Shown here: piece by piece, positions 36,150 through 45,669 of the stretch
Layout of the letters: every line of letters starts with the position of its first letter
Numbering within the stretch: position 1 is the stretch's first letter
Assembly (NCBI GenBank): GCA_014898415.1
Contig: RCTD01000012.1
Coordinates: 496,001-560,000 of the forward strand
Direction of reading: 5' to 3'
Source of the DNA: Stromatinia cepivora
Lineage: Eukaryota > Ascomycota > Leotiomycetes > Helotiales > Sclerotiniaceae
Length of the DNA stretch: 64,000 nt
The notes under the pieces: model-generated
Database searches by the model: none
What the model was told of the DNA's origin: nothing
The model's input: only the letters and a program-made list of their open reading frames with translations
Made by a program: the position numbers and the translations under genes

Positions 36150-36243
36150 CTTCGAACGTGACGAAAGTTGTTATCCTAAGTCGAATGTGAAGGTCAGTGG
36201 GGCCTTGGCATTTCGATGCCATTTCAGACGCTCCCCTCGCAAC

Positions 36244-36673
36244 ATGGGTAAACGTTGTCTCCCGCGGGATAGAAAGGTTCGCCGCACGGACTATTTTTCA
36301 ATATCTACCTTGTCTGAGCATGTTCGTAGGTAATCATCGTGTCGGAGAGAAATTCTGGGGACGTTCAAATATGAGAAGAGTTCATCTCGTCCTATTTTAT
36401 GACAATGTTGACACCTTACCCTGGCGCGTCAAACACAAGATAACTTGCCTCTAATGTCTTCAGTAAGTCGAACTTCTTCGTTTGTTGTAATCTCCACATA
36501 AAGGCAGTTGCCGTACTCGACATTGTCACTTGATTGTATTGCGCGGCGAAATTTGGTTCAAGTTATCAGTTCGACTTGACTAGTTGTTGCTCTAGCAGAT
36601 CAATGTGGAGACGAACGTTCTATGGCTTTGTTGTATGATTGAACACTAACGAGAGAACTAGAACGATGTATTT
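36244..36673. other. Upstream region of the receptor-like gene
   Basis: It may contain a short unrecognised first coding exon of the next gene. No other gene is seen. Confidence 0.35.
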
Positions 36674-38037
36674 TTACAAGAGTCGCGAGTACAATTGTTA
36701 CTCCTAGGGACGATAGTCCCTGCAGCATTAGGTACGATATTCGTCGCAGGACATCTATATACACGAGGGGTGATCACAAGAAATTTGGGATGGGATGACT
36801 TCTGCCTTGTTATAGCATGGGTATGAGAAGCTCTATTCCGCTCGAAAGTACTCATCCACCAATCTTTACTAACAATCCCTCCAGATCCTCGTCGCCTCCC
36901 ACACCGTCTGCGCCAGCCTCTCCTGTAATTACGGCGGCGGTCACCACATCGAGCTCCAAGGACCAAACGATCTCAAACCCTTATTCCTCCTCACATTCGT
37001 ATGCCGAATTCTCTACCAAGTCAGTCTCATGATGGTACGAATCGCCATGTGCTTGCTCTATTCACGAATTTTCCAGGATAAAATGAGTAAGATCATCATA
37101 TACAGTTTGATACTTTTCCAACTCATTTCGACCATTCCTGCTACGTTGATTGCGGTTTTACAATGCGATCCTATTGTTTCGCAGTGGGATCCTAGCGTAG
37201 AGAAGATTCATTGTATCGATCCGATTCCGGCGATTATTGCTTTTACATCTTGTAGTGTGTTTAGTGATGCGGCGTTGATTGCTTTTGTTGTGCCAAAAGT
37301 TTGTATGTATTACCTTTCTTTTTACCTTCCAAAGAAAAAGTTCATACGTTCTTCATTTTGAAAGACCATAAAAGACTAAAGGTAACATCACAGTACCACT
37401 TAAAATGCCCAAACTTCAAAAAGCCATCGTCGTAGCTATAGTCAGTTTCGGTCTTCTCGTAATCATAGCCTCCATAATCCGATACGTACGCTTGGAACCT
37501 ATCTACACGGGGCGGGACTACACCTGGAATGTCTGGGAAATAACAACCTTCTCTTCAATTGAACTCAACACGGCACTTTTCTGCGCCAGCGCTCCTTCAC
37601 TAAGGCCACTCGTGCGCCAATTGGTTCCAGATATTACGTGCTTGAAAAGTATGGGTACCGTGTCGAGAAGTCAGGGGATTGTGTGTCATACTGCTCATTC
37701 TCATATCAATATGAATAATAATGGTAAAACGGGAGAGGGGGGAAACGGAATGGCAAATGATGATTTTAGGATGGTGAGTAGATTTACGGTGGGCGGTTCA
37801 GTTACTTCGCTTAATAGTGAGAGAGCTGGAAGGGGAAGGATAGAGAGGAGTATGGGCAGAAGGAGAGAGGAGTGGGACATGAGTGTGCTGAGCGCGGGGA
37901 AGGGGTCGAAGATGAGAAGAGATGAGGAGGATTGGGTGGGTTTAGTGGGGGAGGGGGTGGACGATCATGAGAGGATAAGGGTTTTGGGGAGGCTGGGGAT
38001 GGGAATAAGCACCGAGATTAGTGCTGGAGCGATTTGA
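36674..38037 (+). CDS. Fungal rhodopsin-like (PTH11-related) 7-TM membrane protein
   Basis: Recognised exons are about 36674-36820, 36885-37302 and 37394-38037. The introns are 64 and 91 bp, the first with a TACTAAC branch. Family landmarks are GVITRNLGWDDFCLV after the first helix, a helix pair around LMMVRIAMCLLYSRIF, and VPKVLPLKMPKLQKAIVVAI formed exactly across the second junction. ELNTALFCASAPSLRPLVRQ marks the last helix. A polar, Gly/Arg-rich cytosolic tail of about 130 residues follows. These proteins form a large fungal family related to the Magnaporthe surface receptor PTH11; ligands are mostly unknown. No ATG precedes the first helix in frame (a TAG lies just upstream), so the first coding exon is unresolved. 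Confidence 0.8.
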
Positions 38038-38724
38038 ATCGTTTGGATGGGAGGAAGGTACGTTTATGAAGGCGTGATTGGATAAATAGAATGGTGGATA
38101 CCAGGGATTTGGGAGCAAGGCGTTGGAAAAAAGGAGTTGATCATATCTGTACGATATCAGGCTGTCCAATAGTCGGGACTAATAGACTAGATGTGATCTT
38201 TCAATATTTCAAAAAATTTGAATATTCCAATTGAATACAACATTCACAAAATTGTAAACATTTGAATATTAAGACTTCAACATTTCAATTGATTTGAATG
38301 TTTCTACTAGATTCAAGAATCAAAAACTTTCTTATTGCTGGATTGCAGTCCGGACTATCGGACATACTTTACTGCCCTACATTATTTTGGAAAGGAAAAG
38401 GGCAAGAACAAGTCGGAAGAGACAAGGTTTCTCTTGGAATAAACTATACCTGATTGAAAGATACACATTCATCCAAAAATTTGCATCAAGTACTTCTTGA
38501 CAAAGCGGTAATAAATGATGGAGGATAAGCATGAAAGTTCCCTTGGGAAAAATATATAATTTTCGTAGAGATTTCATCAGTCGATATTTCAAGTATCTGT
38601 CCCAGATAATTGTTTTCACTACCTGAACGCCGCCGCTTAATGCATACATTAATTACCTAGATATCTTTCCCTCCCCTCCCGTTTCCTTGCGTTTCTTTGG
38701 ATGATATACAAGTGAAATGAAGGA
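38038..38724. other. Convergent intergenic region
   Basis: Holds the 3' ends of the receptor-like gene and SRP54. A motif of TTTGAATATT type recurs in both orientations near 38,200-38,300. No gene is seen. Confidence 0.5.
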
Positions 38725-40465
38725 TTACCTTCTACCTCTGCCGGCAGGAGGAGCACCTCCCATACCAGGCATTCCTGGCATACCTCCGCCACCTCCCATC
38801 ATTTTCTAAAGGAGTGTTAGCGAAAGCTCGATATTGGAAATGAATTAAACTGAGAACATACCATCAGACTGGACATATCAGGCATACCCCCGGGCATACC
38901 TCCAGCACCCCCGAGCATTTTCTATCGCAGTTGTAAGCAACGAGTTTAAATCAGAAAAATTCGATAGGGCATACCATCATGCTACTAATATCTGGCATTC
39001 CACCACCTGCGCCACCTCCCATCGAGGCTAATCTCTTTTGCATAGCAGCCAACTGTTGTTGCTTGTTTCCACCTCCCATTGCTCCTTGTGCTTTCTGTAT
39101 ATTCTTCATGTTTCCGCCCATCTTCTTTGCCATACCCGCCATCATCTTATGTTGAGTTAACAAGTCCTCTATTTCCCTCACACTGGTCCCACTCCCGCAA
39201 GCTATTCTTGTCATTCTAGTAGGTTGATCGATGAACATCTTTCCGTCCGAATCGAGTTCTTTCGCTGTCATAGAATCACAAATGTAGATCATACGTTTGA
39301 GCTTCATGGCGCCATCTTCATCATCCATTCCTTGCATCATGGATCCCATACCCGGTATCATACCAGCCATTTTCGAGAGAGGGCCCATCTTCATAATATT
39401 AGATAATTGATCACGAAGATCACGAACCGTGAAGATACCTTCCACAATGTGCTTCATAGTATCTTTCTGATCTAACTTTAGAGACTGGACATGCTCCATA
39501 AGTCCTTGCATATCTCCCATACCCAGTAGTTTGGAAACGAATTGCGTGGGCGCGAACTTTTCCAAATCAAGCATGTGTTCTCCAGTTCCGATAAATACGA
39601 TAGGTGTATGTGTTGCTGCAACAGCAGAAATTGCACCACCTCCACTTGCGTGTCCATCGGTTTTAGTAATAATAATAGCTCCAAAGTCGGCAGTTTCTTT
39701 AAATGCTTTACTTTGCGCTTCGGCTTGTTGTCCTATACTAGCATCCAATACCATCACAGTTTGGTCAGGCTTCACTGCTGTTTGAATATCCACCATTTCT
39801 TGGAATAATGCATCCTCTTGTCGATGTCTTCCACTGGTATCCACAATGATGATCTCGAATTTCTCTTTCTTAAACTTATCCACACCCTCCTTTGCTACGA
39901 CCGTTGGATCCGTCTGCGTGAGAGAACCGTAATATGGAATCTTAGCCTTCGTAGCATTTTGCTTCAACTGATCGAAAGCACCTGCACGAAAGGTATCCGC
40001 GCATACCAAACAAGCCTTAAAGCCCCTCGATTGATACCATCTTGCCAATTTCGTACATGCGTAGTTTTTTCCGGCTCCCTGCAATCCAACAAACATAATA
40101 ACATTCGCTTTGCCTTTCTTTGGCTTGAAAGGTTCGGCGTGCGGGTCGACAAGTTTGACCAATTCATCATATACAGCCTTTTGAATGACTTTTTTCTTAT
40201 TGACCGCCGGGGCAAGTTCTTTAAAGTTCACAGAAGCTTTGATAGATTTTCGCAGATTCCCTACTAATCGAACATTTACGTCGGCCTCGAGTAGCGCGGA
40301 ACAGATCTCTTTGATCATGCCATCGAATGCCTAATTGATATTAGTAGGAGACACTGGGAGATCTTGACAATTGTCCTCGATACTGACCTTTTCATCTAAA
40401 TTGCTGGACCTTGTAAGATCTGTTACTGCGGCATTTATGCGCCGACCCAAATCTTGAAGAACCAT
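38725..40465 (-). CDS. SRP54: Signal recognition particle GTPase SRP54
   Basis: Four exons, 40465-40388, 40330-38975, 38921-38862 and 38805-38725, give 524 residues with three introns of 53-57 bp. The N-domain is followed by the GTPase domain: [15 protein letters not shown] (G2 region), DTSGRHRQE (G3) and [14 protein letters not shown] (G4 and after). The methionine-rich M domain binds signal peptides and SRP RNA. The last two small exons add Gly/Met-rich repeats ([13 protein letters not shown]) and end GRGRR. SRP54 directs ribosomes with signal sequences to the ER. The P-loop reads [13 protein letters not shown] where the family has GKTT. That replaces both threonines after the lysine (residues 115-116) and suggests a sequence error or paired indels. 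The gene is divergent from RRP15 across 222 bp. Confidence 0.95.
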
Positions 40466-40687
40466 ATTGACAATGCGACAGTTTTGTTAGGAATTAATGA
40501 TCTCTAAGGTTTCTGTTCTGGATGGATGCACTTAATGATTCAGGTCGCGGGGAATTTAGTGTACCGAAAGGTTTCTCCGAGCTCCGAAGGAAATCCAAAA
40601 ATTTCCCTGGCTCCGATAAGATTTATTTTTGTATCAGCAATCGTCCAAAACACAATTACTTTCAATAAAATCACAACAACACTCACA
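40466..40687. promoter_or_regulatory. Shared divergent promoter region SRP54 / RRP15
   Basis: 222 bp separate two outward-facing start codons of genes for protein targeting and ribosome assembly. No specific site could be assigned. Confidence 0.5.
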
Positions 40688-41566
40688 ATGGCAGGAAATG
40701 TTTCGAAGAAGCGCAAGGTGGAGGATGGGATGAAAGGAAAAACTGGTAGACCCGTCAAGAAATTCAAGAAACAAACACACTACGAATCCTCATCCGACGA
40801 AGAAGAATCCGCAACAACGCAAGATTTCCAAGCAGTCAATTTACAAGATTCAGACGAAGAGGAGAATGGACCCGATGATGCAATCACAGGGAGTTTGTCA
40901 GATGAGGATGATGAGCCGGACCTCAATGCCGCAGACAATGAGTTAGAAGAAGAAATCACAGATGCCTCGAATTCCGATTCAGAAAATTCAGATGAAGATG
41001 ACTCGGACGCAAACTCAAATCCCAATTTAATAAAGGCACGAAAGCGCAATGATCCAGAGGCATTTGCCACATCTATGTCTAAGATTTTGGGATCGAAGCT
41101 ATCGGCGAGTAAAAGGAATGATCCGGTTTTGTCGAGGAGTCAAACGGCAATAGAAGCTAGTAAGGAAATGACGGATTTGGCCTTGGAAAAGAAGGCAAAA
41201 CATAAGATAAGGGAAGAGAAGAAGGCTGCACTGGAGAAGGGAAGAGTCAAGGATGTTTTAGGTGCTAGTACAGCATTTGATGCGAGTAATGGTTACGGGA
41301 CTGGAGAGAATGTACCGAGTGTCCAGGAGACGATGGAACTGGAAAAGCGATTGAGGAAAACTGCTCAGAGGGGTGTTGTCAAGCTCTTCAATGCTGTTAG
41401 AGCAGCTCAAGTTAAAGGTGAGGAGGCAGCCAAGGAAGCGAGACAAAAAGGAGTGGTGGGGCAGGGAAGGAGAGAGGAGAAAATTAACGAGATGAGTAAG
41501 AAGGGATTTTTGGATTTAATTGCAGGTGGAGGTGGATTGAGGAAAGGAGAAATCGAAGAGGCTTGA
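40688..41566 (+). CDS. RRP15: Ribosomal RNA processing protein RRP15
   Basis: Single exon, 292 residues. A basic N-terminus (SKKRKVE) suggests a nuclear or nucleolar signal. Strongly acidic Asp/Glu/Ser runs follow to about residue 135. The conserved RRP15 domain follows: FATSMSKILGSKL, then LRKTAQRGVVKLFNAVRAAQ, then KKGFLDLI near the C-terminus. Rrp15 acts in pre-60S ribosome assembly and maturation of 27S pre-rRNA. The frame is open upstream to 40,526. The start at 40,688 is chosen because the extra 54 residues look like untranslated leader and the conserved protein begins with the basic segment. Confidence 0.9.
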   Translation: MAGNVSKKRKVEDGMKGKTGRPVKKFKKQTHYESSSDEEESATTQDFQAVNLQDSDEEENGPDDAITGSLSDEDDEPDLNAADNELEEEITDASNSDSENSDEDDSDANSNPNLIKARKRNDPEAFATSMSKILGSKLSASKRNDPVLSRSQTAIEASKEMTDLALEKKAKHKIREEKKAALEKGRVKDVLGASTAFDASNGYGTGENVPSVQETMELEKRLRKTAQRGVVKLFNAVRAAQVKGEEAAKEARQKGVVGQGRREEKINEMSKKGFLDLIAGGGGLRKGEIEEA

Positions 41567-41828
41567 AAAGGACGGAAAATATTCTAATTATATTCTTCAT
41601 GGTATGGCGTTGGAGGTGGGAGTTTACTCCTCATGGGGGTTTCGTTCAAGTAAAGCATCCAGCAAGTCCGTGTCCACCATGGTACGGATTATATGTACAA
41701 AGGACAGATACTCTTTTTAATATGTCCATCCTACGACCCAAATGCAATGCTTCCCTACACCATTATTTAGGGATAAAGTTGCAAGCCATTCGTGATCGTA
41801 CAAGTGATAAGTTATGCCCTCCTCCGCA

Positions 41829-42570
41829 TCAACTCTTAAAATCGCTAGCCTGAAGATTCCGTGTCATAGAAGGAAGCCTTACGCGCAACCCATCTAATTC
41901 TTTTGACATCACAATTTGACAGCCCAATCTTGATGTTTCTCTTAATCCGAAAGCTAAGTCCAACATGTCGTTCTCATCGTCGTCCGGCTCGGCCATCTTA
42001 TTATAGAATTCTTCATCTTCGACTATAACATGACATGTTGAGCATGAGCAAGATCCTCCACAGGCCCCTAGAATGATTATCAGTTTGTGATCGAAGGGTG
42101 ATGAACCAAAATACTGACCTTCCATCTCCAAATCATTGGCCTGTGCTATATCCAAAAGATTGTCTCCTGCTGAGACTTTGAATGTGTGTTCATCTCCCTC
42201 CTTATCGAAAAAAGTAACATTTAACCTGCGATTCATCAACATGGGTTCAATAACAAATTTCGACAAGTGAAAAGTCCTACTCTTCCCCGGGCTTTGGAGG
42301 GGTTATATGACCATGCAAAGCTTTCGAAGTGGCAGAGAACTCTCGACGAGCAGCTGTAGATCTTCTGTTTTGTCTGATTTCACACATTTGCTTCGTACTA
42401 GGTCGTGATCCTGATATGGAGAAAGGACACAATAAGGCGGGCGCTGCGGGGGGTCTGCAAGCAAATCGAATGGGACTATCTGCTACCGTCGCAAACTCTC
42501 TTCGTAGAGATTGAGTTGTGGTTCTGCGGATACCTGCAAAGGCTCGGCTTGTATTCCGAACCGTAGACAT
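41829..42570 (-). CDS. YAH1: Mitochondrial [2Fe-2S] ferredoxin (adrenodoxin/Yah1 type)
   Basis: Exons 42570-42281, 42225-42119 and 42067-41829 give 211 residues. An Arg/Ser/Thr-rich N-terminus (MSTVRNTSRAFAGIRR) is a mitochondrial presequence. The ferredoxin fold follows, with cluster ligands Cys135, Cys141 and Cys144 in ACGGSCSCSTCH and Cys182 in RLGCQ. The conserved DDDENDMLDLAFG helix that contacts partner proteins lies between them. Yah1 passes electrons from ferredoxin reductase to Fe-S cluster and heme A synthesis in the matrix. The second intron is 51 bp without a stop in frame. Translation without splicing therefore stays open and inserts 17 foreign residues just before the first Cys. 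The gene is divergent from UGO1. Confidence 0.93.
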
Positions 42571-43155
42571 CTCGTTTTTATCGCGATTGTTGTGAAGGAT
42601 GAGTGGGGGTGAGAAAGTGAGGAAGATCCGGAGTTGAGGGTGGATATATATGTAGGTAAGATAAAGACTTCTTTTGCCTGAAGTAAATATTTGAATTCTT
42701 GATTGCTTCTTCTCACTTCTAACAGTTGGAACTTTTTAGAAGAGATGCTTTCCTAAATAGATAAGTGTTGATATTGTTTGAAATTGTTATGAACATTCAC
42801 AACTCTTTGAATCTTTAAGAAAAAGTTGGTGGCTTGCTTTACATTTGTACTCATATAAAAATATTCGTGGATTCATATACAACCAATCGGATTACTCCGA
42901 AATTGATGGACGGCCTATTCACGGATAAGGCATATCAGTTCAATCAGCCTTGGGCCAATGTAATCCTTGCTCTCATCCTCTCCAATTATTTGTACAGAGG
43001 TACATGGTAAAAAAAAGCTTTGAATATTTACAAGGTACTTTCACCTTGCACTGACCGACCGACGTGGAAAACAAAGAGACGACGACGACGACATCATACA
43101 TTTCCCGTAAATTTGCCTTCCCACCTTCTTCTTCTTGAATGCAACATACAACAAT

Positions 43156-44708
43156 ATGTCGACCTCGAGAGAAGGTCCAAATCCATTAAGACCATACTAT
43201 GTTCCACCTTCTATCGGAATACCTCAAGAAATACCTACGACGATTTCGGGAACTCATCGAGTAGGATTAAAGAATGGAAGTGCAGCATCATATGCCTCTT
43301 CCGCTCGAGATATCTTCTCGGATATTGACTACAGTGACTACTTATCGGATACCTCACCATCCACTATTGAATCCCTTCAGAGATTCATCAATGAGACTTT
43401 TACCAATTATGCGGGGATATTATGCGGACAGCCCTTTGAGGTTGCAAAAACAATTCTGCAGGTGAAAAGTCAGGATATTGAGGAAGGAGCAAAGCCAGTA
43501 GCTGCGGTGGAGAAAATAAAACGACGTCCTTCAGAGTATAACGAGGTATGATTCTCCATGTGAAGGGTTGAGCTTGTGGAGCTAATCTGAATTTAGAATT
43601 ACCCCTCCGATGATTCTGATGCGGACGAGACCGCTTACTTCACATCGGCGGCACCAGAAGCAAAATCATTATCCCCGTCAAAGCGTCGGTATAGCAGTGA
43701 GGGGTCTGGGTGGGAGGACAAATCCGTTCCTAAAACTACCCCGCCAAAGCCAAAACCAGCACATCAACTGATCCTCAAGCGATCAGATTCTATAATGGAG
43801 GTGATAGCACAGGAATGGTCAAAGGAGGGAGTTTGGGGTGTATGGAAGGGATCAAACGCAACTTTCATCTATGGCTTTCTAGCGAAGACGGTGGAAAGTT
43901 GGTCAAGCAGCATGATTTCGGCGGTGCTGAATATCCCGGATCCAGGATTAGCAGCGCTCGGAGCACAGGTTGATGTAGCTGGTTCTCCTAGTCCATGGAC
44001 ATCCTTAAGTGTAGCAATAGCAGCAGCAGCTACTGCCGGTCTCATTCTGGCTCCTCTGGATCTTGTACGCACAAAGTAAGTCATTTGTCACTTTCTACAT
44101 AACACAATGCTAATTCAAGCAGGTTGATTCTCACCCCAACTTCGAATCCTAAACGATCACTCACTCACAACCTCAAAACTCTCCCTTCCTACATATGTCC
44201 TCCGTTACTTCTCATTCCCACCATTCTTCACTCCATAATAAAGCCAACTATATCGCACTGCACCCCACTCCTTCTTCGAACCCGTCTCGCCATTGACCCA
44301 GTTCTTAGTCCTACAAGTTACACAACTTTCACATTCCTTGCTCAAACATTGGAAATCTTCATCCGTCTACCACTCGAAACCGTTCTACGTCGCGCACAAG
44401 CCACAGTGCTCATATCCCCACAATACAACGAATCTCAAGACCTCAAAATAGTTGTCGACATTGGTCCATACAACGGGGTAGTAGGTACAATGTGGTCCAT
44501 TGCCCGAGAAGAAGGTGAATCATCTGGTCCAGAACCCATCGCCAGTGTAGGCGCGGTAAAACCATTAAGGAAGGTCAAGAAAGTGCAAAAGAAGGGACAA
44601 GGAATTGAGGGACTATGGAGAGGCTGGAGAGTCGGAGTATGGGGCTTAGTAGGAATGTATGGGAGTAAGGCTATGAGTGGTGCCGGGAGTACCGAAGGAG
44701 AATTTTGA
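43156..44708 (+). CDS. UGO1: Mitochondrial fusion protein UGO1 (carrier-like, outer membrane)
   Basis: Exons 43156-43545, 43597-44075 and 44123-44708 give 484 residues, with introns of 51 and 47 bp. The start MSTSREGPNPLRPYY is preferred over an in-frame ATG seven codons upstream. Three carrier-type signatures of the P-x-D/E-x-x-K/R form are visible: PFEVAK (residues 93-98), PLDLVR (283-288, across the end of exon 2) and PLETVLRR in exon 3. An acidic insert with the YPSDDSDADE motif separates the first two, and a basic Lys-rich segment precedes the final GLWRGWRVGVWG. Ugo1 links the mitofusin Fzo1 and Mgm1 during mitochondrial membrane fusion. Confidence 0.9.
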
Positions 44709-45050
44709 GGATGTCACAATACCTACTCTTTGTCTATGACGATCATCAGCGACCTCTGCAATTTATGAACATGACGGGATGTAATGGCGTTGTTTATTTG
44801 GTATCATTTGATTGGGTTGGGGCCGTGAAGAGAGATGATGGAACATCTCAATTTGCGTATATATGGCGCGAAGGAAACTGGCGTTCGGATAACGAAGATA
44901 TGTGCAATGAACAAAAACGCGTACTCACCTCCACTTATTTGTTCTGTTTCTGCTTTGTTATACTTTGTGTTATACAATTGTGAGATTCACCTACGAGTCC
45001 TAGTGGCCCGGTTTAATTTTCCTGATGTAATATGGTGATATTGCAGCAAC
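44709..45050. other. Region downstream of UGO1
   Basis: A 92-codon open frame starts at the UGO1 stop but has no recognisable features. The segment may include an upstream exon of the following candidate. Confidence 0.35.
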
Positions 45051-45416
45051 CAATCTTCTCTTTGGCCGGTGGCTCCCGTCCTGTCTCCAAGATACCCCGC
45101 TCCTCCTCCAACATTCACTATAGACCCACCTCTCTCTCGACCGCATTCAAATCAATATACTCAAAAAATAAAGAGGAAAAGGAGCGGGTGGATAACAGAA
45201 GATGCAAAACCTTACCGCCACAAGGGCGGTAGGAAACCCCCGGAGGAGTTTTTTCTGTTACATCTGCTCACCCCCCACGGATTGGTTACCGGGGGAAAGT
45301 GGTGTACTATGACCACTGCGCCAGAGGCGCAGTCTTTACTAATGAGAGATGTTGGGTGGGAGGAAGTTTGGGTTTATAACGGGAGGTTGGTTTGGAGTTG
45401 GTGGGTTGGTGGATGA
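45051..45416 (+). CDS. Possible terminal exon of a small unrecognised gene
   Basis: An open frame without its own ATG begins after a plausible acceptor (ATTGCAG at about 45,050). It encodes a Pro-rich start (PRYPAPPPTFTIDPPLSRP), a basic segment, and a compact aromatic end including GWEEVWVYNGRLVWSWW. Composition is protein-like. No upstream exon could be joined in phase, and no family is recognised. It could be an untranslated or abandoned frame. Confidence 0.3.
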   Translation, partial: QSSLWPVAPVLSPRYPAPPPTFTIDPPLSRPHSNQYTQKIKRKRSGWITEDAKPYRHKGGRKPPEEFFLLHLLTPHGLVTGGKWCTMTTAPEAQSLLMRDVGWEEVWVYNGRLVWSWWVGG

Positions 45417-45669
45417 GTGGTGAGAATGTATGCAAGATATTAGGATTTAAGGGCATTTCCGTGTTGGTTTTCTTTTGATTTAGGGATGTCTGATTATGTG
45501 ATTATCGTGTCCTGTCTTAAAGGACCTGCTATATAAATGCGGATAGTCAGGTTCATTTTAGCCAAAGCGAGTTACACAAAATACCGAACCAGCTCTTTTC
45601 TGAAGTCTATATTTGCAATAAGTAATACATGAATCAATATATATGACAACAACAATTACTCCGAATGAT

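Larger units (their letters stand above)
35816..36235. mobile_element. 420-bp MITE with 8-bp target site duplication (hAT-like)
   Basis: The ends begin GGGAGCGTCTGAAATGGCAT and, in reverse complement, the same 20 bases. The inverted repeat continues to about 36 bp with one or two differences. The exact 8-mer CTCGCAAC flanks it on both sides (35,808-35,815 and 36,236-36,243). Eight-base target duplications are characteristic of hAT-superfamily transposases. There is no coding capacity, so it would need a transposase supplied elsewhere. Two internal hairpins duplicate each other. Confidence 0.85.

Noticed and set aside
39818..40267. 149-codon plus-strand frame inside SRP54
   Set aside because: Antisense to an unmistakable SRP54 GTPase domain.
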